Shown here: piece after piece, positions 34,286 to 45,697 of the stretch | How positions within the stretch are numbered: the first letter of the stretch is position 1 | Layout of the letters: the number at the start of each line of letters is the position of its first letter | The notes under the pieces: generated by a model | What the model saw: only the letters and a program-made list of their open reading frames with translations | Told to the model about the DNA's origin: nothing | Databases searched by the model: none | Program-made: the position numbers and the translations under genes | Source of the DNA: Adiantum capillus-veneris | Taxonomy: Eukaryota > Streptophyta > Polypodiopsida > Polypodiales > Pteridaceae | Assembly: GCA_014529385.2 (NCBI GenBank) | Contig: CM043942.1 | Coordinates: forward strand, 35,011,469 to 35,075,468 | Direction: 5' to 3' | Length of the DNA: 64,000 bases

Positions 34286-35350
34286 TCAACCGATGCCCAC
34301 TGGCTGGCTGTGATCGTGTGCATCCGGCTGTCCTGCTCCCGTGTAAGTCCATACACCACTAGACGTACCGCACACGTACTGCAAGTATGTACGCAATACC
34401 TGCATATCTCCCTCGTGCACTATGCCATCATCAGTCAACAAACGGCTGACAACCCCAACTGCAAATGCTCCCACTGCAGCTGCGATATCTGGTCTCAAGA
34501 TCAACATCTCATACATGAGACCACCAAATGCCGATGCAATGCTAGCGGGCCCTGCTAGCTCTACGGAGCATGCATCAACATATATATCCCTGGCAATAGG
34601 CATCTCTGATTGACAAGGCGTGTCAGCCACATGCATCTCCTGACTGTCCGCAAAAGACGCATCAACCTGTCGTGCAACCTCAGAGCAAACCAGCTGCTCT
34701 AGGTGTCTGCTGGAAGACATATCCTGCACAACTATATCCCCATGCTCATTGTCGAGCATAGAAAGGAATGACTGCATAATCACTGACATCTTAGCCTCCT
34801 CTGCAATCATCCACTGCAAACATGACCACTCAATCTGCTGTGACTCACTAGAGCTCTCATGCTCTAACTCCGTATGCATAGACTCTTGCACAATGTCCTC
34901 CTGTCGTGACTCACTAGAGCAAGACCGCTCTACCTGTCTATCCTGCATAGAAGTATCTCGCACAACTGACTCTCTGCTTTGCTCAGTCACTAGCAAAGCA
35001 TGCATGTCTGACTCTGTCACCTCTCTGTGTGACTGCTCAAGTTGTGCCCCAACTGTGTGCACAACGAGCTCACTACTCTGCACTCCATGCAAAGTATCCT
35101 GCAACCCACAAGCAAAAGAGACTCGCCTGCTCTCTCGCTGTCTACCTGGCTGTATGATCACAGAGACAACACCGTCTCTCACGTGATCCACATGCAATGG
35201 GTAACCTGTACCACTCCTGGCACCTCTCGCAATCACTAGCGAACCCAAATGCATCACAAAATCTCGCTCTCGTAGCGAAATCTGACATCCACTATCCCGT
35301 AACTGTCTGACTGAGAGCAAATCCCGTCTCAGATCTGGCACATAACGCAC
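34286..35350 (-). CDS. Element D long frame: pre-integrase block fused to RT/RNase H boundary block
   Basis: A continuous minus-strand frame of about 354 codons. The first 55 residues match the segment between copia protease and integrase (RYVPDLRRDLLSVRQLRDSG). The last 90 match the region just after reverse transcriptase (GGLMYEMLILRPDIAAAVGA, FAVGVVSRLL, LRTYLQYVCGTSSGVW). Between them lie about 200 residues, rich in Ser, Glu, Gln, Val and Met, with no family I recognise. Integrase core and RT fingers, palm and thumb are missing. The first codon is GTG, so the true start is upstream across a frameshift. It could be a conserved product of a non-autonomous family or a chance-open deletion scar with filler. 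Confidence 0.55.
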   Translation of the reverse strand: MRYVPDLRRDLLSVRQLRDSGCQISLRERDFVMHLGSLVIARGARSGTGYPLHVDHVRDGVVSVIIQPGRQRESRRVSFACGLQDTLHGVQSSELVVHTVGAQLEQSHREVTESDMHALLVTEQSRESVVRDTSMQDRQVERSCSSESRQEDIVQESMHTELEHESSSESQQIEWSCLQWMIAEEAKMSVIMQSFLSMLDNEHGDIVVQDMSSSRHLEQLVCSEVARQVDASFADSQEMHVADTPCQSEMPIARDIYVDACSVELAGPASIASAFGGLMYEMLILRPDIAAAVGAFAVGVVSRLLTDDGIVHEGDMQVLRTYLQYVCGTSSGVWTYTGAGQPDAHDHSQPVGIG

Positions 35351-35368
35351 ATGACGCCTGGGTAAATC

Positions 35369-36139
35369 TCATACCACTGGGCAAGGACAAACATACATCT
35401 CCTGTACCCTCAATGTCATACATAGCACCATCAGCCATGTGCACACAACCAAGTCTCCCACTAGAAAACGTGCTAAACCACTCATGATGCGACGTGACAT
35501 GAAAGTAGCATCTGAATCTAGTAACCAATGTGAAGACAATGTGCAATCCGATATGCAATCCATAGACATAAGATCGTCTGAAGACAAGCTAGATGTAAAT
35601 GTGACATTGCCATCACAAGCATACTCAGTAACCACCGTACTGATCTCACTAGCATCTGTCATGCCCAAATCTGCATCACGCATCTGTCACCTCCGTTGTC
35701 TCAAACGCCTGAAACATCGACGCCTAATGTGCCCTCTATGTCCACAATGCCAACATGTCAAGTCTCTATGCCGTCGAGACTTGCGTGTGGGACCAATCTC
35801 TCCCATGGACATAGAAGTGGGACTAGACTCCCCTGTAGACATGGATGTCGCGTACATAGCATGTTAACTCTGCCATAAAGCATGAGTTGTAGTCTCCCTC
35901 GAGACCTGCCAGTCAACAGACTCAACCAGATGCAAACGAATCGTAGACATTGCTAACTCATCAAGATCTTGCCAATCATCATCACGCATAGACTTGGGCT
36001 TCGCCGATAAACCACGCAAGGGTTTATCCTGACCCAAATCCGCCAATGCAACAAGCATATGCTCCTTCCAAGCAACAAAATCTGCACCATCAAACTGTGT
36101 CAGACCATAACGTTGGAAGTCAAATGAAAAATCAGCCAT
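35369..36139 (-). pseudogene. Element D gag and protease remnant
   Basis: ATG at 36139 (minus) starts MADFSFDFQRYGLTQFDG, the UBN2-type gag start. After ALWQS comes TAA (35864-35866). The same frame continues through a CCHC knuckle, CWHCGHRGHIRRRC (about 35707-35748), then a TGA near 35686 and the protease motif WLLDSDATF, where the catalytic DSG is DSD. Most of the gag capsid is missing. Further protease sequence (HHEWFSTFSSGRLG, DIEGTGDVCLSL) lies in another frame. Confidence 0.75.
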
Positions 36140-37785
36140 AATGCTCGCAAAAGAGCAACCAACAATGAGTAGCAAATGTCAACCAAATCAACCCTAAACT
36201 GACTTGAATCGCATCAACAAAAGTCTGCAAGTATGGCTGTAAAATATGGCCCCAAAACAGCCCCAAAACAGCCCCAAAATTCAGCTCTTAAACAACTGCA
36301 TAAACAAGTCACAAACGTGTCCCAGATCAGCCTACAACTGAGTCATACATGGACACCTACAAAGAGGAAACAATGGCTGAAAATTCAGCACCCAAATAAG
36401 CCCTCAAACCTGCCTGTAAACTTGTAAACCTGTAGCTGAAACCTGCTGAAAAAACCTCAAGCCATTAGTGCTCGAATCCGGCTACCTAGCTCGTAGCCAC
36501 ACAAGCATACATCACAATACTGACTCCTGTGAGTGTGCCAAGATAACTGTACGCCTGTCAAACCCGTGAGCTAATCACCAAGCCCACAATGTGCGGTATC
36601 GATGCATACACACACACAAATCTCCCACCTGCAAAGAACACCGCACGCAAATGCTGAGTGCAACCCGCAATCTCTACCTAGATCGCACAAATGATACGCA
36701 TAAAACTCCTGGGAAAATTTCGCCAGAGTTTCGTCAGTAAAACGGCCACAAAACCAGTAACCAAACTGACTGCACGCTCAAAATCATGAGCAACCAAAGC
36801 ACATCAAACCGCACTCCAAATGCATGCACCAATCTCCACACTTTGCATACATCATTGCAAACACCTGCAAATCTAGTACACAAATATCTGCTCTACCTGT
36901 GACTACCAAAAAAACGTGCTCGAGGCATACATTGCCGAGCTCAAAATGCAATCACATTAGTCTCCCTGAGCATCAAACCACATAAGGCATACATCGTATC
37001 CTCCCACCTGTGAGGAAACTTGCAGCAAATATCACTCTCACATCTGAGAGCAAACCATGTGTGGAATCCTCGACACACAATAAACAACTGCTGCTGCAGA
37101 AAATTCAGCGTTCAGAATTTTAAAATTCTGATATAACGAGCGCGTCCGGAGCGTGCCAAAACCCCAAGGTAGACTCCTGGATCATATGTATCCGAGTCCG
37201 GGTGTGAAAGCTATGCCAAAAACAGTGTTTTTGGGACCCGAGAGTGCACAAATAAACTTGCTGCTGTATCTGCTGTAATTCAAAGCATAATTTCAGCAAA
37301 TAGACATCACCATCGCGTCCGGAGCGTGCCAAAACCCTGACCTAGACTCCTGGATCATGTAGATCTGACTCTGTATGACGGAGCTACGCAAAAAACTGCG
37401 TTTTAGAGCCCGAAAATGGCAAAAACGAGCTACACACAGTTTTGAACCTGCTCCTGCTCCACTCTGCGTGATGCAATGTCCTCTCAATGCAAGCTCCAAC
37501 ACAAGAGCTCTGCCACAACAACATCCAAGCACTCGAATGTCAAGCTCTCCTCCGCCGAGCACTTCTCTAACGAGCTCCACTGAGCTCAAAAGCTCCTCTC
37601 ACCAAGGAAGCCGCAACCGCCTCCTCGACCAAGCTTGACCACACCAAGCTCCTAAGCTCCAAAGACAATGCTCCTCAAGATAAAATCGCTCTCCGTGAAA
37701 CTCCGCGACCGAACTCCACCGTTGAGAGCGAGCGAGCTATCGCCTCGAATCTCTCAAAGCCGTCGTGCTCTCCACGGTCACCATA
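36140..37785 (-). other. Element D 5' leader
   Basis: About 1.65 kb without a secure reading frame. It contains a roughly 60-base motif repeated at 37137-37215 and 37313-37390 (GCGTCCGGAGCGTGCCAAAA followed by TCCTGGATCAT). Leaders of this size often carry packaging or regulatory signals, but nothing here proves it. Confidence 0.6.
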
Positions 37786-37797
37786 GCTCTGATACCA
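37786..37797 (-). other. Element D primer-binding site (tRNA-iMet)
   Basis: TGGTATCAGAGC on the minus strand, two bases inside the 5' LTR. Confidence 0.92.
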
Positions 37798-37799
37798 AT

Positions 37800-37988
37800 T
37801 GAAGGGGATCGGGGAGCACCACAAATGAAGAGTGAGAGAGAGAGAAGGAGACACACACACGATGTGGGTGGGGAGACTCAAAAGAGTGAGCAGCCCTCTA
37901 TACACTTATGCTATGTATAAGGTATACAAGTCAGTGGGCACCCAGACTCTGGGCGGCCGGGCAAGGCACAGACGCCTATACCCCAACA
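37800..37988 (-). repeat. Element D 5' LTR
   Basis: 189 bases; the few differences from the left LTR suggest a young insertion compared with B and C. Confidence 0.94.
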
Positions 37989-40767
37989 TTCTTTAATCTG
38001 CAAACCATTTTCTCCTTACCTTTTACTTCATACCCCTTTGGTTGAAGCATGTAGATTTCCTCCTCTAAGTCACCGTGAGGGAATGCCGTATTTACATCCA
38101 TTTGCTCGAGATTTAAATCATGAGCAGCCACAAGGCTTAAGACAAGCCTAATTGAGTTCATTTTTACAACAGGAGAAAATATTTCATTGAAGTCAATACC
38201 TTTCTTTTGAGAAAACCCTTTTACCACAAGCCTAGATTTGTACCTTTTCTTCCCACCTTCTTCTTCCTTCAGCTTGTACACCCATTTGTTTTGAAGTGCT
38301 CGCTTACCTTTAGGCAACTCAACCAACTCCCATGTTTGGTTGCGATGTAGTGAGTCCATCTCCACTTGCATGCTCTTCGTCCATTCTTCTTTGGATTCAT
38401 GTTGCATAGCTTCTTCGTATGATTCCGGCTCTCCAGAATCTGAGATCAAGAGATGGTTGAAGGAAGGAACAAACCTTTTTGGAGGTCTACTTGCTCTTGT
38501 AGATCTTCGGGGAATAGGTTGAGGCTCCTCATTTAGTTGTCGTTGTTGCACATTGTCACCGTTTGCAGTCCTTGAGTCTTCACCGTTCTCAAGCTCCATG
38601 TACTCATCACCTGTTTCTTTTGTTTGTTTTCTTTCCAAGTAATCTTTGTACATATTTTGTTCGCTAAAAATTACATCCCTACTCCTTAAGATTTTACCAT
38701 CTTCAAGATTCCATAGGCGATACCCAAAGTCTCCTTCTCCATAGCCAATGAAGAAACACTTTTTGGACTTTGCATCTAGCTTTGATCTTAGGCTTCTATC
38801 TATGTGCATGAAAGCCTCACACCCAAACACTTTGAGAAATACATAATTCACCGGTTTACCTGTCCATGCCTCTTCTGGAACTCCCCCATCCAATGGCGTT
38901 GAGGGTGACCGATTGATTAAGTACACAGACGTACTTACAGCTTCCGCCCAAAGCTCAAGCGGTAGGCCTGCATGTAGCCGCATGCTTCGTGCTCGTTCCA
39001 TGATTGTCTTGTTCATCCTTTCCGAAATCCCATTTTGTTGAGGTGTCCTTGGGGTTGTCCTTTGCCTCCGAATGCCATTGCTAGCACAAAAGCTTTCAAA
39101 AGGTTGGCTGCAATATTCGCCTCCATTGTCGGATCTGAGGCATTTAACCTTGGTACCTGTTTCATTTCCACAAAGGCTTTCCACCTTTGAAATATGGAAA
39201 ATACATCGGATTTATTCTTCATGACATAAACCCATGTTTTTCTACTCGCATCGTCTATGAATGTTACATAGTACAATGAGCCACCAAGTGATGGTGTACT
39301 TGCAGGACCCCAAACATCAGAATGAACCAACTCAAGTTTTTTATTTTTTCTTTCATCTCCTGATTTTTGAAATTTTACCCTCTTTTGTTTACCATAAAGA
39401 CAATCTTCACAGAACTCTAAGTCCACTTCTTTCAAACCTGGTAGAAACTTCTTTGTTTGAAGGATTTGCATTCCTTTGGCACTCATATGCCCAAGTCGGT
39501 AGTGCCACACCGCACTGTCAACTTCTGTAGTTGTTGCATAAGCTGAAGGTTGCGTGCTAACAGTACGCAAGTAAAGTGTACAGACTTTTTCTCCCTTGGC
39601 AACCACCAAAGATCCCTTTGAGATCTTCCACCATTTGTTTCCGAATGCAATGTTGTGACCTTTATCGTCCAATTGTCCTGTAGAGATCAAATTTTTACGA
39701 AGAGAAGGAACATGCCTAACATCTTTAAGCTTCCATTCATTTCCGTTAGCAGTTTTGACAGAAACTGTACCTTTGCCGACAATCTCACAAGCTTCATCAT
39801 CTCCCAAGTATACATACCCAAAATTACCTTTGGTGTAGTCTTGGAAATGTTGCTTGTGTGGTGTCGCATGGAATGAAGCCCCAGAATCTACTATCCAGGA
39901 ATTAGACACATTGTCTAATGAGAGAATTAGAGCATCTTGCTCTACTTTACCTGCCACATTGGCCTCCGATGTTGGCTTGTTGTGTTGAGACTCTGTCTCC
40001 TTCTTCTTCTTGGACCAGCAATCCTTCTTGACGTGGCCCTTCTTGCCGCAGTTCCAACATTCAAGAACTGACTTTGTGCGTGACTTGCTCCGCCTTGAGC
40101 GATCACGACCCTTTTTGTTTTTGAACCTCTCCTTAGGACTTCCTCTTGTTTCCAATGATAGTGCAGCACTTGATGATTCTCCTGTGCTTCTCCTTCGCAT
40201 TTCCTCACTCAGGAGAACACCCACAACATCATCAAACTTAAGAGTATTTGTGCCAGAGATAGAATTACTTACAGCCATCACAAGGCTGTCCCAACTATCC
40301 GGTAGAGATGATAGTATAAGGAGAGCTCGCACTTTGTCATCGAAATTGATTTTCACTGATCTAAGTTGACTTATGTTTGTGTTAAAGTCATTTAGGTGTT
40401 TTGCAACTGAACCATTCTCTGCCATATTTAGATTGAACAAGCGCTTCATAAGAAATACCTTATTGGATGCCGATGGTTTCTCGTAGAAGTCGTCAAGTGA
40501 CTTCATCAAGTCCTCCGTGGTCTTCATCTCCGAAACATTGAAGGCCACTGTTGACGCCAAGCTTAACCGGATTGTTCCCAGTGCCTTTCGATCAAGGACA
40601 ATCCATGCTTCATCTGCCATTGTTGCGGGCTTCTTCGCAAGACCGCCTAGTGGCAAATAGAGGTCCTTCTGGTAGAGATAGTCTTCAATCTGCATCTTCC
40701 AATGTTGGTAGTTTTTGCCGTTGAACTTCTCAATCTTGAGCTTCCCTTCCTCCGCCATAACTCCCAC
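37989..40767 (-). pseudogene. Element B gag, protease, integrase and first part of RT
   Basis: Gag begins at ATG 40767 (minus) with EKFNGKNYQHWKMQIEDYL, the usual copia start. The CCHC knuckle CWNCGKKGHVKKDC (about 40060), protease WIVDSGASFHATPH, integrase zinc part (WHYRLGHMSAKG, CEDCLYGKQKR) and DDE core (VHSDVWGP, LRSDNGGEY, NGISERMNKTI) follow. Reverse transcriptase begins with WELVELPKGKRALQNKWVYK and ends at CRLK where element D is inserted. One frameshift near 39160 separates the two long blocks (40767-39013 and 39184-37989). Confidence 0.93.
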
Positions 40768-40817
40768 TCAATTCAAGGATTCCTTTCCTTGAGATAATTT
40801 AGCTACGAGCAAACCTT

Positions 40818-40829
40818 GCTCTGATACCA
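40818..40829 (-). other. Element B primer-binding site (tRNA-iMet)
   Basis: TGGTATCAGAGC on the minus strand, two bases inside the 5' LTR. The leader to the gag ATG is only about 50 bases. Confidence 0.92.
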
Positions 40830-40831
40830 GT

Positions 40832-41568
40832 TGTTAGGAATAAGACGTAGCTAAATAGATTTTTGAGTATATTACTTAATGGAGAGAGATAGATTTCACA
40901 CACAAGAGATTATAGAGTAGAGAGAGAGAGAGAGAGTACACACGATATACGTAGTTCACCCAATGTGGGCTACGTCCACGGGAAAGCAGCCACTCAATGG
41001 CTTTAGTACTTCAAAACAAGAAGTAGTTTACAAAGGGATTATACCCTTAATGGCGCTCCCACCTTGCTTCACTCTCACCACCTGACACTCACCTTGTTGC
41101 ATAAACTTCACACTCTGAAATGTGTGTAGAAATGGCCTCCTTTTATATGCCAAAAGGGCTGCCCTCTCTTATGAGAGACAGCCATGTGTAGCCGCCCTTG
41201 TGCGAATAAGTCCAAATCGGACCCTCCAATCCGCCCATGTGTGGCCGCCCTTGAGAAGACAAGTCCGCTTTTGAATTCGGCCACCGGCCACCGGCCATTG
41301 ACTTCCGACCACCGGCCACCGGGCATTGACTTCCGACCACCGGCCACCGGGCATTGACTTCCGACCACCGGCCATCGGCCATTGACTACCGGCCACCGGC
41401 CAACTGACCGGTTGTTTTCCGACCACTTTCCGGCCGCCGTCCGGCCATAATATTCAGGCGAAAAGGAATATTCCGACAAAAAAAATGGTTTCCGATGAGT
41501 GATTTTCCTTCACGCACGATGGCTTCTCCTCATAATGGGGGCCTTACAAATGTGCTCCATACTTAACA
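40832..41568 (-). repeat. Element B 5' LTR (737 bp)
   Basis: It begins TGTTAGGAATAAGACG and ends ATACTTAACA. The (GA)n run is short (40919-40937), while the CCGGCCATTGACTTCCGACC minisatellite (41279-41405) has more units than in the left LTR. Confidence 0.92.
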
Positions 41569-42605
41569 GGAGGTTTAATGAAATCAACCAAAACCTGTTG
41601 GTCAATGACATTGTCATCCCCATGTAACCGCTTACGTAAACGGCTTACATGAAACACCGGATGAATGTGAGAATGTGAAGGTAGTAATAATTTGTAGGCA
41701 CGATCACCTACTTGCTTGAGTATTTTGAAAGGCCCACAATATCGGGGAGATAATTTAGGCGTCGGCCCAGTTTTCAGACTTTTTGAATGTTCTGGCACAT
41801 GTAAAAATACTTCCTTCCCTTCTTCAAAGGTAACTTGCCGACGTTTCTTATCAGCGTACTTATTATACCAATCCTATGCTTGCCGGACATTCTGACGAGC
41901 AAGTTTATGGATATCCATGTAGTCTTGGAGAAAATCCTTAAACTGTTGGAGTTTTTCGGTTATCAACCCCACCGTAACTGGTGACCTAGGTTGAAACCCG
42001 TACATAAGCATGAAAGGACTAAAACCTGCTGTGACATGCTTAACATTGTTGTAGGCAAACTCGAGAATAGGTAAGTATTCTTCCCAGTGTGACTGTTTCT
42101 TGCTGACATATGCTGTTAGCATATCCTCTAGCACCTGGTTAACCTGTTCTGTTTGACCATCTGTTTCTGGATGATCAACTGTACTGAGGTTTAGTTGTGT
42201 ACCCAATTGTTTAAATACAGCTCTCCAAAAGTGGCTGTTAAACTTGGGATCACTGTCACTAACAATGTTACTTGGCAAACCATACAATTTGTATAGATTT
42301 TCCACAAATAACTTGGATAGTTCTGGTGTCTTAACCGTTGATTTGGTCGGAATAAACTTACATAGTTTAGTCAACCTGTCTACGACCACCCATACTGAGT
42401 CATGACCTCGTATAATGGTTGGTAAACCTACAATAAAATCCATAGAGATGCTTTTCCATTTTCCATTGGGAATCTCCAAAGGATGTAAGAGTCCTCCTGC
42501 TTTCAGGCACTCTGCCTTGTTAACTTGACATTTTTGGCAGTGCAAGACATAAGCTTGAACAAAGCCATGTAGACCTTGCCAGTAAATTGTCATCGTACGA
42601 GAGCA
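41569..42605 (-). pseudogene. Element A integrase
   Basis: This is the gypsy integrase on the minus strand. The zinc-binding end is partial (HCQKCQ). The catalytic D, D and E are visible in SMDFIVGLP, VSDSDPKF and TDGQTEQVNQVLE. The C-terminal part follows (PRYCGPFKILKQVGDRAYKL, HPVFHVSRLRK). A single TAG at 41874-41876, probably from CAG, interrupts the frame. Upstream of about 42605 the coding sequence stops abruptly and the leader begins, so reverse transcriptase and RNase H have been deleted. The end joins the chromodomain pieces across element B. Confidence 0.92.
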
Positions 42606-42889
42606 TAAGTTTTTCTAATCCCCGGGTGCCAATGTGAAGCCCAAGGGGATTCGGCCCTGTGTCATAAAATCCCCAGCACAGCATCGCGTCGCTAACGATC
42701 CCAAGGGCGCTCACTTTGGTGCTCCTGCACACCCGGCGGTCCTCCCTTGCTAAGGTAGTGTGTGCACAGGCTGCGGCTTCGTCGTCTCCCTTGCTAAGGG
42801 GTGCTCCCCACTGTGTATGACCCCGACATGCAAGCCTTGAGTGGATAGAAAGCTCCACGCCCTTCCCCCTTTTCCGAAAATAGACCTAA

Positions 42890-42901
42890 GCTCTGATACC
42901 A
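42890..42901 (-). other. Element A primer-binding site (tRNA-iMet)
   Basis: TGGTATCAGAGC on the minus strand, one base inside the 5' LTR, matches the 3' end of plant initiator methionine tRNA. Confidence 0.92.
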
Positions 42902-42902
42902 G

Positions 42903-43056
42903 TGTAAGACAAGGGAAGCTAGAGCCTGAGAGTTTACACCCCAACCACCCATTATATAGGCAAGCCCCTGGCCCTTTTCCCTATTTGGACTCCCCATTCC
43001 ACACTGCCTAGCCCGGCCCTGCCCTTGTCTAGTCCGGCCTTGCCGATGTCCTGACA
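42903..43056 (-). repeat. Element A 5' LTR
   Basis: The matching 154-base LTR of element A, with scattered substitutions relative to 12773-12926. GGGGA follows at 43057-43061. Confidence 0.95.
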
Positions 43057-43061
43057 GGGGA

Positions 43062-43286
43062 GGGAGGGGTTAAGCCATAATTTGAAAGTCTAGGCGCTAA
43101 ATTTGGCTGTCGGATATAACAACGGTAATAAACGCGGTAATAACAACGAAAACAATCATGGTAATATTTTAAACACAAAAAGAAACCCCCCACTCTCCTC
43201 TCTCTTGTTTATCTACTTGAATTTGCACCTTCTCTCTACATAACGCGGTAAAACAGCGCGGTAAACACTTGGAGATTTTCATAGTG
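43062..43286. other. Possible right subterminal region of the CACTA element
   Basis: This is the sequence that continued after the G run at 12772 before element A inserted. It contains GGTAATAA, GCGGTAATAAC, TGGTAATA, GCGGTAAAAC and GCGGTAAACAC at short spacing, the opposite orientation to ATTACC motifs at 8168-8206. It ends with TAGTG at 43282-43286, the expected 3' terminus of a CACTA transposon. No matching CACTA left terminus was found, so the call is tentative. Confidence 0.4.
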
Positions 43287-44546
<1,260 letters not shown>

Positions 44547-44748
44547 GAAAAAAAATGCACATGCATGTATGCTATGGGTCCACACACTTGATCATAATCT
44601 CTTTGGCTACTTAGTGAGCATTTTGACTGCGCACCCAACTGCCTAGGGACAGGGACAAAGGCTTTGCGTGGCGCAAATTTTGTTCGTCCAAAAAATTACA
44701 TATGCAGTTTTGGAGAGCGGGTTCGCCCTCAACCTCCTGAAAATCTAA

Positions 44749-45105
44749 GAGGGCTCCCCCATAGGCCCTCTAAAGGTGCTTTTGAGGGGCTCTTTAAATC
44801 CTAAGAGGTAGACCCACACACCCTTTATTTTTTCCAAAAATGTAGGGCATTTTCAAAACGCCTTTAGGCTGGGGGGCCTTTCAACCACCCCCTAGATACA
44901 AAAGGGCCCTTGTTTTCAAGCAATGACTTGCTATTGTAGGTGACTCTACCTTTTGACGTCCTACACTAGGTTTTCTCATTGTCCTTTTCCCAAATTGGAC
45001 CCTTCAAAACGTGACTTGCTTCATATGGGGATGTGTTATTCTTAAAATGCAACTATTAAAAGTTTTGAGGGCCCTCCAATATAGAGAGCCTATGGGGGAG
45101 CCCTC
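44749..45105. mobile_element. MITE-like element with 24-base inverted termini, TSD TAA
   Basis: The ends GAGGGCTCCCCCATAGGC are inverted repeats (44749 onward and back from 45105), with 23 of the first 24 bases matching. TAA flanks both sides (44746-44748 and 45106-45108). The length is 357 bases with no coding capacity. The three-base TAA duplication fits PIF/Harbinger-type (Tourist) MITEs, although the terminal sequence itself is not one I recognise. Confidence 0.72.
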
Positions 45106-45424
45106 TAAACGTTTTGTCTACTTTTCAACGGTCAGGCTTAAATCTCAAGACCCGCACGCTCCAAGGCTCAAGATCTAGCCACAACGACGTAGCTGATTTT
45201 TTGCTGGATGCAAGAGACACTTACCTAAGAGTTGAGTCCGACCCAGGAGCGATTTGCAGGCTAGCATAGCACCAGGTCACACTCTGAGGAAGGTGGAAGC
45301 TCATTGCAAAACATGCAGAAAAATATTTCTGAGGTGGATTTTTAGGAAGGGGAGAGAATATCCAGTTATTCGGGGGGTAGAATAAGGAGAAGAGTCGCTC
45401 ACCTAAAAAAAAATAGCACCTAAT
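45106..45424. other. Host flank left of LINE G
   Basis: No gene is seen. It ends with an A tract and AGCACCTAAT (45415-45424), the left target copy of LINE G. Before that insertion it lay directly upstream of the F-box gene region now at 63771. Confidence 0.6.
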
Positions 45425-45697
45425 GTTTTGTTGAGTGGACACTCTTTAGACTAGGCGAGGCGATGTATGACTGTGTCGAGGAGGGAAGGTGAATGTACTG
45501 CGTCTTTTCCAACATATCTCGGCGTTAAGTCTCCTTTCTCACTTGCAGATTCCCTTTACCTGCTGACAAGTCATCTCTACCTTTTCCCCCCTCCCCTCTA
45601 GGGGAGGGTGGAAACTCATGGAGCTTCAGGAAGCGCTTTCAATGGCAGGCAGGCCATAGCTGGAGCAGAGGCGCTCAACCCCTTTCCGCAAAGACCT

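Larger units (their letters stand above)
34014..37988 (-). mobile_element. Element D: non-autonomous copia derivative inserted in B
   Basis: LTRs at 34014-34206 and 37800-37988 start TGAAGGGGATCGGGG and end ATACCCCAACA. TTCTT flanks both sides (34009-34013 and 37989-37993), and the B frame is restored exactly without it. The primer-binding site at 37786-37797 gives minus orientation. Inside are gag start, a zinc knuckle, protease remnants and a 354-codon frame, but no integrase core and no reverse transcriptase catalytic domain, so it must rely on enzymes of a partner. LTR ends and polypurine tract resemble element I. Confidence 0.93.
31999..41568 (-). mobile_element. Element B: copia retrotransposon inserted in A
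   Basis: Minus-strand copia element with related LTRs at 31999-32837 and 40832-41568. The A reading frame closes across it (FIKPP to TLPHEL). GGAGG follows the right LTR; the left copy is incomplete because the first bases of the left LTR have been replaced. Gag, protease, integrase, reverse transcriptase and RNase H are all present, split by element D. Confidence 0.92.
12773..43056 (-). mobile_element. Element A: short chromodomain gypsy element, host of nested insertions
   Basis: Matching 154-base LTRs (12773-12926 and 42903-43056) begin TG and end CA, and the element is flanked by GGGGA on both sides (12768-12772 and 43057-43061). The primer-binding site at 42890-42901 and polypurine tract next to the left LTR give minus orientation. 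Coding parts are an integrase and a chromodomain. Removing guests B and C leaves only about 1.8 kb, so gag, protease, reverse transcriptase and RNase H were lost by internal deletion. It is a chromovirus-type Ty3/gypsy derivative. Confidence 0.93.

Noticed and set aside
34310-35239. Plus-strand Ser/Cys-rich frames in element D
   Set aside because: Antisense shadows of the minus-strand frame, which carries the copia motifs.
41279-41405. Regularly spaced repeats that could look like a CRISPR array
   Set aside because: These are contiguous minisatellite units inside an LTR, with no unique spacers, in a plant genome.
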